From positions 744,001 through 808,000 of the forward strand of contig CAWAEZ010000011.1 in assembly GCA_963781195.1 (NCBI GenBank): 64,000 nucleotides of DNA. Direction: 5' to 3'. A model generated the notes under the pieces. The model was not told where the DNA came from and made no database searches. It saw only the letters and a program-made list of their open reading frames with translations. The position numbers and the translations under genes are program-made. This document shows, one piece after another, positions 18,025 through 27,373 of this stretch. The first letter of the stretch is position 1, and each line of letters opens with the position of its first letter. The stretch is from JAJPKK01 sp963781195. GTDB taxonomy: Bacteria; Pseudomonadota; Alphaproteobacteria; Rhizobiales; Xanthobacteraceae.

Positions 18025-19065
18025 ATGAGAACCACGGGCCGCGTCGCGATGATACTGGGGACCGGGCTGTTTCTGGTCACCGCGCTGCCGGGGGAGCGAA
18101 GCTTCGCCCAGGCTGCCGATCCCAACACCTATCCCAATCCGTACCAACTGCAGGAGAACTGGGCGAAGCTGCCGCCCGGGCGCACCTGGGGCTCGACCAT
18201 CGGCATCGAGATCGATCCCGACGGCAAAAGCCTGTGGACGTTCGACCGCTGCGCCGCCACCAACTGCCACGGGTCGAGCCTCGATCCGATCATGAAGTTC
18301 GATCCCGCGGGCAACCTGCAGATCAAGTTCGGCAGCGGCATGATCAACGACCCGCACGGCTTCCACATCGATCGCGAGGGCAATGTCTGGGTGTCCGACA
18401 CCGTCGCCGAGAACGGCCGGGGCCAGACCGTCATGAAGTTCTCCAAGGACGGCAAGCTGCTGATGACCCTGGGCAAGCCCGGCGTCACCGGCGACGCGAA
18501 CTCGACCGACGCGTTCGACCAGCCGACCGACATCTATGTCGCGCCCAACGGCGACATCTTCGTGTCGCAGGGACACGGCACCCGCCCGACCGACCGCATC
18601 TTCAAGTTCTCCAAGGACGGCAGGTACATCACGTCATGGGGCAAGCGCGGCAGCGGCCCCGGCGAGTTCAACGTACCCCATCAGCTCGCAATGGACTCGG
18701 CCGGCCGCCTGTTCGTCGCCGACCGCGTCAACAACCGCATCCAGATCTTCGACCAGGACGGCAAGTTCCTCGACGAGTGGAAGCAGTTCGGCCGTCCGAG
18801 CGGGCTCTACATCGACAAGAACGACATCGTCTATTCCGCCGACCACCAGTCCGGCGACCAGGACGGCAAGGTCAATCCCGGCTTCAAGAAGGGCGTCCGC
18901 ATCGGCAGCGCGAAGGACGGCAAGGTGGTCGCCTTCATCCCGGAGATCGCGCCGGGCGCCAACATGCCGGAAGGCATCGCGGCGGACGCCTCGGGCATCA
19001 TCTATGGCGGCTGGACCGGTAAGATGAACGTGCGCCGCTGGGTCAAGGGCGGCGCGACGCAGTAA
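18025..19065 (+). CDS. Exported NHL-repeat beta-propeller protein
   Basis: A 346-residue periplasmic protein with a signal peptide ending near SFAQAAD and about six NHL-type propeller blades: NDPHGFHIDREGNVWVSD, FDQPTDIYVAPNGDIFVSQG, NVPHQLAMDSAGRLFVADRVNNRIQIF. It resembles the peptidyl-alpha-hydroxyglycine amidating lyase / 6-bladed propeller group often found near PQQ dehydrogenases and amidohydrolases in alphaproteobacteria. An early DRCAATNCHG segment has two cysteines that might pair. Function unassigned; a binding or lactonase role is possible. The in-frame start at 17782 lies inside the previous gene, so ATG 18025 is preferred. Confidence 0.83.
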   Translation: MRTTGRVAMILGTGLFLVTALPGERSFAQAADPNTYPNPYQLQENWAKLPPGRTWGSTIGIEIDPDGKSLWTFDRCAATNCHGSSLDPIMKFDPAGNLQIKFGSGMINDPHGFHIDREGNVWVSDTVAENGRGQTVMKFSKDGKLLMTLGKPGVTGDANSTDAFDQPTDIYVAPNGDIFVSQGHGTRPTDRIFKFSKDGRYITSWGKRGSGPGEFNVPHQLAMDSAGRLFVADRVNNRIQIFDQDGKFLDEWKQFGRPSGLYIDKNDIVYSADHQSGDQDGKVNPGFKKGVRIGSAKDGKVVAFIPEIAPGANMPEGIAADASGIIYGGWTGKMNVRRWVKGGATQ

Positions 19066-19082
19066 GGGTCGCAGTGCCCCGA

Positions 19083-19204
19083 CTCTCTCCCGCGCTTGCG
19101 CCCGCTTGCGGGGGAGAGTTGGAGAGGGGCAAGCTTACGCGCCGCAACCACTTACGCTGTGCCGCGCACGCCCCCTCCCCGACCCTCCCCCGCAAGCGGG
19201 AGAG
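19083..19204. repeat. Pair of CTCTCCC-type palindromic repeats
   Basis: Two related GC-rich palindromes sit between the convergent NHL and DUF1501 genes: one of the form CTCTCCC...GGGGGAGAG (about 19083-19118) and one CTCCCCCGCAAGCGGGAGAG (19185-19204). A third relative lies at 32877-32901. They are of the kind scattered between genes in Bradyrhizobium-like genomes and may act as bidirectional terminators. Confidence 0.7.
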
Positions 19205-19209
19205 GGAGC

Positions 19210-20448
19210 CTAAACCACCGGCAGCGGGTCGAACTCGCCCTTGAGAATGGTCGCGGGATCCTCGTAGCCCATCCACTTGTTGATGGCGGTCGCGTAGACG
19301 CGGCGGAAATCCGTGGTGTAGACGAGGTTGCCCTGCTTGAGCTCGGTGAGGCTCGGCACCTTGCCGTACTGGCCGCCCTTGACCGGCGCGCCGACGATGA
19401 AGGCGGGCCCGGCGGTGCCGTGATCGGTGCCCTGGCTGGTGTTCTCCTGGACCCGCCGGCCGAATTCGCTGAACGCCATCAGCACCACGTCGTCGCCGCG
19501 CCCGAGCCGGGCGATGTCCTTCATGAAGGCGGCGATGTGATCCGAGGTGTAGGTCCACAGCCGGGCATGCACGTCGCCCTGGTAGACATGGGTGTCGAAG
19601 GCGTTGTTGCGGTAGGCGACGTAGTAGATCTTGGTCGGGAAGTCCGCTGCGATCAGCGCCGCCACCCGCTCCAGCCCGAAGCGAACGAGGCCGTAGTCCA
19701 CCGGCGTGCGGTATTGCGCCCAGGCATCGCGCACCAGCTGCTCGGCCTGGAGGGCACTGCGCGACACCCCGTACATGAAGTCCTGGGCGTCGTTGGCGCC
19801 GTGGCCGCCCGCCGCGAGCAGCTTGAGCGGCGCGGACTCGGCGGCAAAGCCGGAGCGTACGAACTTGGTCGGATCGTCGAACACCAGCGGCACGTGGCCG
19901 CGCGAGCGCACCGCGAGCGACTGCTGGGTGTCGATGTTGACGACGTAGTTGTTGTGGCCCTCCGGATCCATCGCGTCGGCGAGGCGCCCGACCCAGCCGT
20001 AGAGCTCGCCGCGGTTGGGCGCCGCGGTCTGCCAATACGCCATGGAGGCGAAGTGCGAGAACGAGGGCTGGTCGTAGCCGACGCCGTGCACGATGGCGAG
20101 ATGGCCGTCCTTGTAGAGGCGCTCCATGCCCGCCATGGTGTTCTGGAAGCCGAAATGGTCGTCGAGTTTGCGCACCTTGTCGGGCCTGATGCCGATCTTC
20201 GGGCGAGCCCGGTAATAGGCGTCGTCGCCATAGGGCACGACGGTGTTGAGCCCGTCATTGCCGCCAGACAGTTCGACCACCACCAGGATGCGGCCGGGCT
20301 TGGCCGCCGGCGCCGCCGCGGCTTGCGAAAAGAACGGCGAGCGCCCGAGCCCGGTGGCGCCGAGGATGACGCTGCCGAAGCCGGCGCGCAGCAAATCGCG
20401 CCGCGCCATGCCGCCGATGCGAGAGAAAGCCGCCATGTTCGCCTCCAA
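19210..20448 (-). CDS. DUF1501 domain protein, Tat-exported
   Basis: A 412-residue protein with a twin-arginine signal (MARRDLLRAGFGSVILGA) and a DUF1501 domain, which has the alkaline phosphatase / sulfatase-like fold. Key segments are VVELSGGNDGLNTVVPYGDDAYY near the start, NAFDTHVYQGD in the middle and FSEFGRRVQENTSQGTDHGTAGPAF near the end; the last resembles the metal-binding end of that superfamily. It follows the DUF1800 gene by 33 bases on the same strand, the usual arrangement for this pair. Function is unknown. Confidence 0.88.
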   Translation of the reverse strand: MEANMAAFSRIGGMARRDLLRAGFGSVILGATGLGRSPFFSQAAAAPAAKPGRILVVVELSGGNDGLNTVVPYGDDAYYRARPKIGIRPDKVRKLDDHFGFQNTMAGMERLYKDGHLAIVHGVGYDQPSFSHFASMAYWQTAAPNRGELYGWVGRLADAMDPEGHNNYVVNIDTQQSLAVRSRGHVPLVFDDPTKFVRSGFAAESAPLKLLAAGGHGANDAQDFMYGVSRSALQAEQLVRDAWAQYRTPVDYGLVRFGLERVAALIAADFPTKIYYVAYRNNAFDTHVYQGDVHARLWTYTSDHIAAFMKDIARLGRGDDVVLMAFSEFGRRVQENTSQGTDHGTAGPAFIVGAPVKGGQYGKVPSLTELKQGNLVYTTDFRRVYATAINKWMGYEDPATILKGEFDPLPVV

Positions 20449-20481
20449 GGAGTTGCGCGTATTCGGAGCCCGGAGCCCGCG

Positions 20482-22311
20482 TCAGCAGAGCTGGAATTGG
20501 GGTGTGCTCATGATCAGGTGCGCGGTCAGCCGCAGCGGCCGCTCGGCATAGCCGGCGGCATGCTCGAGATCGCCGGTGCCGAGCTGTTTTTCCAGGAACG
20601 TGACGAGGGCGGCGCGCACCTCGTCGTCGACCGGCACCCGCAACAGCCGCAGCGTCAGGTGATCGACCGCGTCGGCCGCCGTCTTGCCGCCGGCCGACGC
20701 CACCGCGAGCGACAGATCGAACTGCGCCGCCGCCCGCGGGATCGGCTTCACCTTGCGGACCGCCTCCTGGAAGCCGACCAGGCTGCCGTAGCGGGTGTTG
20801 AAATCCTCGGCGCTGGCGATGACGTTCGCCATCGTCATGTCGCCGCCTTCCATGCCGCCCCCAGCGGGGCCGCGCTCGATCGTCGCCTCGCGGATGTCCA
20901 TGCCGGCGAGAATGCGGTCGTTGACGCGCTTGATCTCGCCGCCCGGATTGAAGTTCGGGTCGGTGAAATTCAGGATGTCGGGAAACAGCACGTCGCGGGC
21001 GAAATTGCCGCGCGCCAGCAGCAGCCCGGGCGTGATCCAGGCGCGGCCTTGGGCCCAGCCGGCCACCGTCGGCGGATTGAGCAGGATCTGACCCAGTTCG
21101 CGGCTGACCAGGAACAGATCGGGGATGCCGGCGAGGCGCCTGGCGCCGAGCTTGCGATAGGTCGACACGACGAGCTCGACCGGCCCCTTGATGCGGGTGC
21201 CGAACGACGGCGCACTGTAGAAATCCCGCGACAGGAACACGGTCCGCAGCAACGGTGCGATCTCGTAGTCGTTGTCGCGCAGCACGGCGCCGAGCCGCAC
21301 CTGCATGGCCGGCGAAATGTCCTCGCGCACGAAATGGCGGTAGAGCTTGCCGGCGATGTATTCGGCGGTGACCTTCTGCTCCAGGATGATGTGCAGGATG
21401 TCGAGGCCGTCGAAATTGCCGGTACGGCCGAGGAAGGTCTTCGCACCGTCGTCGTGTTTTGCCGGATCGACCCTGAAGGCGAGATCGTCGTCGATCCAGC
21501 CGGTGAAGGCGCGCGCCGCCTCGCGGATGTCCGGCTCCGAATAGTTGCCCACCCCCATGGTGAAGAGCTCCATCACCTCGCGGGCGAAGTTCTCGTTGGG
21601 GGCCCCCTTCACGTTCTCGGCGGCGTCGAGGAAGACGAGCATGGCGGGATCGCGCGCCACGGCGATCAGCAACTCGCGGAAATTCCCCGTCGCCTGACGA
21701 TGAAGCAGTGCGAGCTGCTGCTCCATCTTGCGGTAGTCGCGGACCTTCTCCTCCCCGGTGGCGAAGTGGCCGTGCCAGAACAGCGCCATCTTCTCTTCGA
21801 GCGGACGGGAGGTCGCGACCATGCAGTCGGCCCACCAGTTGGCGAGCCGGCGGGTCTCCAGGTTGGTGGCCCGCAGCCAGTAGAAGAAGCGGTCGACCAC
21901 CGGCTGCAGCCGCCGCTCGCCCTCGGGTTTGACACGCACGCCGAGCGCTTCGCCGGTGCGTTCGGCACGGCGGGTCGCGGCGACGCGGCTCGGCGGGAAA
22001 TTGCGCAGGCCGGGATCCCACACGCCGGAGGGATCGAACGGCACGAGATGGTCGTTGGGGACGGACTGGTAGTCGACGAGCGTGGCAACGGCCTGTTCCG
22101 GCGTCATCGCCGCCAGCCGGGCGATCTCTTCCGGCGGGCCGCCGAAACCGGCGCGCTCGAGCAGGTGCGCAGCAAAATCGTAGCTCCAGTCCGGCGTCGC
22201 GATCGGGGTGAGATCGTCGGCCCAGGCCGCCGGACCGGCGTCGCCGCGCACGATCCGCCCGTGGCCTTGGACGAGCGACAGCGGCGAACTCAGATCGGAT
22301 CGAATGGCCAT
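20482..22311 (-). CDS. DUF1800 domain protein
   Basis: A 609-residue protein of the DUF1800 family, almost always encoded just before a DUF1501 gene, as here. Family segments include HLLERAGFGGPPEEI, LANWWADCMVATSRPLEEKMALFWHGHFAT, NENFAREVMELFTMGVGNYSE and the C-terminal LRLTAHLIMSTPQFQL. There is no clear signal peptide, although a partner is Tat-exported. ATG 22311 is chosen over an in-frame TTG 11 codons earlier. The pair is widespread in planctomycetes and proteobacteria with no settled role. Confidence 0.87.
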   Translation of the reverse strand: MAIRSDLSSPLSLVQGHGRIVRGDAGPAAWADDLTPIATPDWSYDFAAHLLERAGFGGPPEEIARLAAMTPEQAVATLVDYQSVPNDHLVPFDPSGVWDPGLRNFPPSRVAATRRAERTGEALGVRVKPEGERRLQPVVDRFFYWLRATNLETRRLANWWADCMVATSRPLEEKMALFWHGHFATGEEKVRDYRKMEQQLALLHRQATGNFRELLIAVARDPAMLVFLDAAENVKGAPNENFAREVMELFTMGVGNYSEPDIREAARAFTGWIDDDLAFRVDPAKHDDGAKTFLGRTGNFDGLDILHIILEQKVTAEYIAGKLYRHFVREDISPAMQVRLGAVLRDNDYEIAPLLRTVFLSRDFYSAPSFGTRIKGPVELVVSTYRKLGARRLAGIPDLFLVSRELGQILLNPPTVAGWAQGRAWITPGLLLARGNFARDVLFPDILNFTDPNFNPGGEIKRVNDRILAGMDIREATIERGPAGGGMEGGDMTMANVIASAEDFNTRYGSLVGFQEAVRKVKPIPRAAAQFDLSLAVASAGGKTAADAVDHLTLRLLRVPVDDEVRAALVTFLEKQLGTGDLEHAAGYAERPLRLTAHLIMSTPQFQLC

Positions 22312-22429
22312 GAAAACCCCGACAAGTGGCGCGAGACCGCCCAAATCATATCAGGGCTTTCCCGTGCCGGCTGCCGGCATTCGAGCTATGACGGCGATTG
22401 CCATTTCCGATAGCGCCGCCCCCACGATC

Positions 22430-23005
22430 CTACCTGCGGCGATATTCGATCAGCGACCCGTCGAAGGCCTTGGTCCGCAGCGCGGTCCAGCGGCCGTCGC
22501 CGTCATACCAGTCTTCCAGGACGGGCTTGAGGAGGACGGCATAGCGGGTCGCCGCGACTTTGCGGCCATTGGCCAGCCGGATCATCTCCTCCCCGCGGCT
22601 CTCGACGCCGGCCGTGATGGGGACGCCGTCCTGCGGATTGAACAGCGGGCGCCGCATGCAGAGCTCGTTCCAGTGGGTGAACGGGATCGCCTCGCTTGCG
22701 AAAACCTGCCGGACGCCCGCTGCGGACTTCGCCACCACACTCTCGGTCGTTCGGACGGCTTGAAACTGGTGGCGCGTACCGTTGTCGTTGGTCTCGCTTT
22801 CGAAGCTGAGAAAGGCGCCATCCTGCCACGTCTCGCGGGCCTTGTGGGCATAGCGGTACAGCGGGATCGGTCCCAGGCGCACGACGAGGCTCAGGGCAAT
22901 GTTGGCGCTCAGTGTGGCGCCCTCCTGGCGAAACCAGATCTCGTGCTGGCCGATGCAGCTGCCGTCGCGCAGCACGTCGAAGCGCAGATTCGTCGGCGTC
23001 GGCAT
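22430..23005 (-). CDS. DUF6134 family protein
   Basis: A 191-residue protein starting MPTPTNLRFDVLRDGSCIGQHEIWFRQEG and continuing in a beta-rich pattern (GPIPLYRYAHKARETWQDG, FTHWNELCMRRPLFNPQDG). This is the DUF6134 family, usually secreted beta-barrel-like proteins of unknown role. The frame is open further upstream, with alternative ATGs at 23059 and 23173; I chose 23005 because GGGAG lies just before it and the family domain begins at once. None of the starts gives a convincing signal peptide. Confidence 0.65.
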   Translation of the reverse strand: MPTPTNLRFDVLRDGSCIGQHEIWFRQEGATLSANIALSLVVRLGPIPLYRYAHKARETWQDGAFLSFESETNDNGTRHQFQAVRTTESVVAKSAAGVRQVFASEAIPFTHWNELCMRRPLFNPQDGVPITAGVESRGEEMIRLANGRKVAATRYAVLLKPVLEDWYDGDGRWTALRTKAFDGSLIEYRRR

Positions 23006-23212
23006 CGCTCCCTCGGCCGACGAAAAAAGCGACGATGCGGACGTCGGCTCCCCGCTCATGGGCGCCCGAACCGAGCAAATGGATTTGCTTGAAACCGTGA
23101 AGGCATGAGGGCCACTACGTCGGAGGTGACGAATTGGATCACCCACACTCAAAATCCCAGAAAAGACGATCAAGCTACACAGCGATGACGTCTCGATCGG
23201 CGCCCAGACGCG

Positions 23213-24190
23213 CTACTCCGGTCTGATGTTGGCCGCCCGGATCACCCTGCCCCATTTCTCGGTTTCGTCGGCGATGAATTTCCCGAACTGCGCCGGGGTC
23301 ATCGGCAGGGCCACGGCGCCGAGCTCGGCCAGCCGCTCCCGCAGGCGGGGATCGGCCAGGCCGGCATTGACCTCGGCATTGAGCCTGCCGACGATCGCAT
23401 CCGGCACGTTTTTGGGAGCCACGATGCCCTGCCAGCTGCTCGCCTCGAAGCCCGCTACCGTCTCGGCCACCGTGGGGACCTCCGGGAGTCCGTCCCAGCG
23501 GGTCGCCGTGGTCACCGCCAGCGGCCTCAACCGGCCGGACTTGACGTGCTCGAGCGATGCGGCGGTGTTGGCGAACATCACCTGCGCCTGCCCGCTGATC
23601 ACGTCGGTGATCGCCGGCGCGTCGCCGCGATACGGCAGGTGCTGCATATCGGTGCCCGTCATCCGCTTGAACAGCTCGACGGTGACGTGGGACGAGGTGC
23701 CGGTGCCCGCCGAGGCAAAATTGATCTTGCCCGGATTGGCTTTCGCATAGGCGATGAAGTCCGAAAGGGTCGTCACCGGAAGCGACGGCGTGACGGCGAT
23801 GACGAGCGGCGCGCTGTAGACGCTCGCGACCGGCACCGTGTCGCGCAGGAAGTTGAAGCCGAGCTTCGCGTAGAGGGTCGCATTGATCGCCGCCGCCGGC
23901 CCGACCAAAAGCAAGGTGTAGCCGTCCGGCGCCGCATGCACGACCGCGTCGGTGGCGATATTGCTGCCGGCGCCCGGACGGTTGTCGATGATGAATTGCT
24001 CTCCGAGCCGCTCCGACAGCCATTGGCCGATCAGGCGCGCCGCGATGTCCGTGACCCCACCCGCGGAAAAGCCCACGACGATGCGTACCGGCTTGGTAGG
24101 GTAGCTTTGCGCCCACGCGAGGCGCGAAAGAGCCGGGCCTGCAGCTGCGGCACCCGCGAGGCGCAGAAATCTTCGACGCGGACTTTTCAT
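23213..24190 (-). CDS. Tripartite tricarboxylate transporter (Bug) substrate-binding protein
   Basis: A 325-residue periplasmic binding protein of the Bug/TctC family. A Tat-like signal (SPRRRFLRLAGAAAAGPALS) is followed by YPTKPVRIVVGFSAGGVTDIAARLIG, the family opening, and later FASAGTGTSSHVTVELF and the C-terminal PMTPAQFGKFIADETEKWG. Bug proteins bind carboxylates or other small acids and mostly occur as orphans without TctAB membrane genes; none are nearby here either. Ligand unknown. Confidence 0.9.
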   Translation of the reverse strand: MKSPRRRFLRLAGAAAAGPALSRLAWAQSYPTKPVRIVVGFSAGGVTDIAARLIGQWLSERLGEQFIIDNRPGAGSNIATDAVVHAAPDGYTLLLVGPAAAINATLYAKLGFNFLRDTVPVASVYSAPLVIAVTPSLPVTTLSDFIAYAKANPGKINFASAGTGTSSHVTVELFKRMTGTDMQHLPYRGDAPAITDVISGQAQVMFANTAASLEHVKSGRLRPLAVTTATRWDGLPEVPTVAETVAGFEASSWQGIVAPKNVPDAIVGRLNAEVNAGLADPRLRERLAELGAVALPMTPAQFGKFIADETEKWGRVIRAANIRPE

Positions 24191-24385
24191 CGGCAAACCC
24201 CTCGCTGGCGGCCAGCATAATTCGCTGCCGCTGGCGATGAAAGCCCAAGCAGGAGGCAGCCCACGCAGCGGGCAGTCCAAGCAGCAGGTTGGGCGGCGAG
24301 GCATCGCAGCAGCGCTCACGCTGCGCTGCCCTTCCGAACCGTCCACGTCCATCCTAAGCTCACGCCGATCGAGGGAGGAAGAACC

Positions 24386-25369
24386 ATGGGAAAGCTCCGA
24401 ACGCTCCTGGTTTTGGGTTTGGGCGTCATCGCCATCCCCATGGCGAACGGCATCGCCCAGACAACCGATGCGCCCGCGCAGCCCGGCACCCGGCTGATTA
24501 CGCTCGGGACCGTGGCGGGGCCGCCGCCGCGCGCGAACCGGGCGCAATCCTCCAACCTGCTGGTCGTTAATGGCACTTTGTACGTCGTCGACGCCGGCGA
24601 CGGGGCGGCGCGCCGCATCAGCGCGGCCGGGTTCAAGGTGCGGGACGTCGGCACGATCTTCATCACCCACCACCATGACGATCACACCGCGGGGATCGGC
24701 ACGCTGATGTCGGTCGCGTGGGACAACCAGCGCACCACGCCGATCAATGTCTACGGCCCACCGAAGACCGAGGACCTGGTCAAGGCCGCGGTGCAGTACT
24801 TCTCCATCAGCGCCGACATCCGGATCGCCGACGGCGGCCGCAGCATCCCGATCAGCCAGTTGTTCTTCGGTCACGATGTCGGAACCGGGCAAGTCTACCA
24901 GGACGCCAACGTCACCGTGACGGCGATCGAGAACACGCATTTCGCGTTCCAGAAGGTCGCCGACGCGGCTCGGCAGAAATCCTATTCCTATCGTTTCGAC
25001 ACCCCCGGCCGCGTGGTCGTGTTCACCGGCGACACCGGCGCCTTCGACGGGCTCGTCGACCTCGCCAAGGGCGCCGACCTTTTGGTCTCGGAGGCCAACT
25101 CGATCGAGCAGCGGATGCAAGACCTCACGCGAACCGGGCAATGGCAGGTCATGACTCCCGCGGAGCAGGACCGCATCAAGCAGCAGATGGCGCGCGGTCA
25201 TCTCAGCACCGAGGACGTCGGCAAGCTCGCCAGCCGCGCCGGGGTGAAGGCCGTGGTGCTGACCCATCTGACCTGGAAGGCCGATGACGACTACGCGAGC
25301 TGGGCCGACGAGGTGAAGAAGAACTTCTCCGGCCCGGTGTTCATCGCCCGGGACATGAAGGAGTTCTGA
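24386..25369 (+). CDS. Exported MBL-fold metallo-hydrolase
   Basis: A 327-residue metallo-beta-lactamase-fold hydrolase with a Sec signal peptide (LLVLGLGVIAIPMANGIAQ). The zinc motif THHHDDH is at residues 94-100, with further ligands likely in ENTHFAF, FTGDTG and LTHLTW. The layout resembles secreted RNase Z/arylsulfatase-like or lactonase-like members. Substrate cannot be told. GAGGGAGGA precedes the ATG. It is convergent with the LysR gene, whose stop lies 13 bases downstream. Confidence 0.87.
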   Translation: MGKLRTLLVLGLGVIAIPMANGIAQTTDAPAQPGTRLITLGTVAGPPPRANRAQSSNLLVVNGTLYVVDAGDGAARRISAAGFKVRDVGTIFITHHHDDHTAGIGTLMSVAWDNQRTTPINVYGPPKTEDLVKAAVQYFSISADIRIADGGRSIPISQLFFGHDVGTGQVYQDANVTVTAIENTHFAFQKVADAARQKSYSYRFDTPGRVVVFTGDTGAFDGLVDLAKGADLLVSEANSIEQRMQDLTRTGQWQVMTPAEQDRIKQQMARGHLSTEDVGKLASRAGVKAVVLTHLTWKADDDYASWADEVKKNFSGPVFIARDMKEF

Positions 25370-25382
25370 CCTTCTCCGGCTT

Positions 25383-26372
25383 TCAGCCGGTCACCGGCGA
25401 CGTCTCGGCGGGAGCGTCGGCAACGAGGTCGATGGCCTTCGGCCACGGCTTGATGGGCGGCAGCACGATGTTGCGGCCGGCCACCTGCAGCGCGGCGATG
25501 AACTCCTTGAACGGCGCGATCCGCAGATACTGGTCGGCCACCATGGCGACGGTATGCCGGGTGCCGTGGTCGGTCGCAAAGAAGTCGATGCCGTCGAGCG
25601 CGCCCTCGACCAGGAAGGCCGTGAGGGCCGGGACGAGACAGACGCCGAATCCGGCATGCACGAGGCCGAGCGCCACCTCGTAGGTGCGGCAGTGGGCAAC
25701 GGTGCGGTGCTCCGGCAGGACGCGCTGGTACCATTGCTGGATGCGCAGCGTATGGGCGGTTCCAAAGTGGAACTGGATGCAGCTGTTGAGAATGCGGCGG
25801 GCATCAGCCGGCATCGCATCGAGATGGCGGACCTTGCCGAGGCGAAGCGAGCCGGGGACCGCGAACACGTAGGGGTCGTCCACCACCGGCACCTGCCGGA
25901 AGCCGACGCTCGATTGCGCCACGGAATCCGCGGCGATCAGCCCGACATTGGCCTGCCGGGTGTAGAGCATCTCCAGCACCTCTCCCGGCGCCGCCTCGTG
26001 GATGTCGATCTCGATTTCCGAGCCGTCGGCGGCGCAGCGCTTGAGGGCGTCGGGCAGCACCGCCTTCACCACCGAGTTGAGGCCGGCGATGCGGATCATG
26101 GCGCGCTTGCCGGCGCCGAACCGGCTGAGATTTGCCTCCGCCTCCTCGATCTCCTTGAGCACGGCCTGGGCGTGGCGGATCAGCACCTGCCCCGCATCGG
26201 TCAGGACCATGCGATTGTGGCTACGGTCGAACAGCCGCGTGCCGACGCTTTCCTCGAGCTTCGCCAGTTGCTGGGACAGCGATGGCTGGGCGAGGCCCAG
26301 CTGCTTGCTGGCCCGCGTCAGCGTCGAGGACTGCGCCACCGCCATGAAGATTCGAAGCTGGTGCAGGGTCAT
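25383..26372 (-). CDS. LysR family transcriptional regulator
   Basis: A 329-residue LysR-type regulator. The winged helix-turn-helix spans residues 1-60 (MTLHQLRIFMAVAQSSTLTRASKQLGLAQPSLSQQLAKLEESVG), and the effector domain runs from about residue 90 (IRIAGLNSVVKAVLPD) to the end. The C-terminal tail is longer than usual. Genes of this type often regulate a divergent neighbour; upstream on the other strand there is none, so its target is unclear. The cupin gene upstream on the same strand ends 126 bases away. Confidence 0.9.
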   Translation of the reverse strand: MTLHQLRIFMAVAQSSTLTRASKQLGLAQPSLSQQLAKLEESVGTRLFDRSHNRMVLTDAGQVLIRHAQAVLKEIEEAEANLSRFGAGKRAMIRIAGLNSVVKAVLPDALKRCAADGSEIEIDIHEAAPGEVLEMLYTRQANVGLIAADSVAQSSVGFRQVPVVDDPYVFAVPGSLRLGKVRHLDAMPADARRILNSCIQFHFGTAHTLRIQQWYQRVLPEHRTVAHCRTYEVALGLVHAGFGVCLVPALTAFLVEGALDGIDFFATDHGTRHTVAMVADQYLRIAPFKEFIAALQVAGRNIVLPPIKPWPKAIDLVADAPAETSPVTG

Positions 26373-26498
26373 TCCAAAGGCTCACTTCGAGCGGGGTCCT
26401 GAAAGGCGGCACACCTTTCGGGCAATCGGGCCGGCACCGTCGGCCCCGTATCGTCGGCACATGATGCGGCCGCGGCGCCGCGTCCGCGCGTCGCGCGC

Positions 26499-27197
26499 CT
26501 ATTTAAGCTCGAACTCCACGAGTTGCACGCGGGTCGTGCCGACATTGCGGATGGCGCGGGTCTCGGCGCCGTCCTGCCAATAGAACTCGCCGAACTTGAC
26601 CGCCTTGGCGCGGTCGCGCGCGCCGGGGGCGCTCTCGACGATCTCGCCGCCGTCGACCACGATGCGCATGCCCGGCGATTGCTGGGTGATCGCATCCACC
26701 GCCTGGCCGGGCTCGAGGACGAGCCGCCACGCCCGCAGCCGGTCATTGTCGACCACCTGCGTATAGCCGGGCACCTCGCGGGTGCCCGCGGCGAGACCTT
26801 CTGGGCTCGGCTTCTTGAGGGCGACGACGATGTTGTGGAACGGCGTCGTGCCGACATTCGAACCGCGGTGGGTCACGTGGTGCTGGGAATCGGCGGAATA
26901 GTTCACGTTCCCCCGCACGCCGTGGCGCGGGCCCGTGAGCGGGCCTCCCATCACCTGGCCGGTCTGCTCGGCGTCCTCGACGAGGACGCTGATCTGGTCG
27001 AGCGAATGGGTGTGATAGTTCGAGGAGCGTCCGGGCGGAATGTAGACGTTGAGGACGAGGACCCGATCGTTGGCGAACACCGGCAGGTGGTAGGACGCGT
27101 TCTGGACCGCCACCGGGGGCCCCTCGTCCTCGGCCGCGACGGGCCCGCCGCATGCGCCGAACCCGACGGCAAGCGCTGCCACAAAGAGATAACGCAT
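26499..27197 (-). CDS. Exported cupin-like protein
   Basis: A 232-residue protein with a signal peptide (MRYLFVAALAVGFGACGGPVAAED). The cysteine after FGA could be a lipidation site, but the lipobox is imperfect. Two cupin-like halves are visible: FANDRVLVLNVYIPPGRSSNYHTHSLDQISV with histidines that could bind metal, and LRAWRLVLEPGQAVDAITQQSPGMRIVVDGGEI. No enzymatic role can be assigned. GGGGAGGA lies just upstream of ATG 27197. The gene points away from the cysteine hydrolase; their shared upstream region is 417 bases. Confidence 0.75.
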   Translation of the reverse strand: MRYLFVAALAVGFGACGGPVAAEDEGPPVAVQNASYHLPVFANDRVLVLNVYIPPGRSSNYHTHSLDQISVLVEDAEQTGQVMGGPLTGPRHGVRGNVNYSADSQHHVTHRGSNVGTTPFHNIVVALKKPSPEGLAAGTREVPGYTQVVDNDRLRAWRLVLEPGQAVDAITQQSPGMRIVVDGGEIVESAPGARDRAKAVKFGEFYWQDGAETRAIRNVGTTRVQLVEFELK

Positions 27198-27317
27198 GAA
27201 TTCCTCCCCATTGGTCGCCTGGGCGGCGATCCTCGTTGGCGTATCGGACGCAGCGTCACCGCCGCACCCGAACGCGGCGGCCGGGGAAGATGCGGCTTTC
27301 CGGCAACCCTGGCAAGG

Positions 27318-27373
27318 GTGAGCCGGCCATGTGAGCCGGCCATGTTCGTGCCACCGCGGCGCTGCGGTGGCAC
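27318..27373. repeat. Tandem 13-bp duplication and inverted repeat before a sigma-54 promoter
   Basis: GTGAGCCGGCCAT occurs twice head to tail (27318-27330 and 27331-27343). Five bases later GTGCCACCGC (27348-27357) is mirrored by GCGGTGGCAC (27364-27373), whose end forms the -24 box. These could be binding sites for an activator or repressor; no known consensus was matched. Confidence 0.7.

Noticed and set aside
19096..22413. Open frame of 1105 codons on the plus strand opposite the DUF1501/DUF1800 genes
   Set aside because: It mirrors two well-supported minus-strand genes, has no domain or start signal, and is explained by high GC content in the third codon position.
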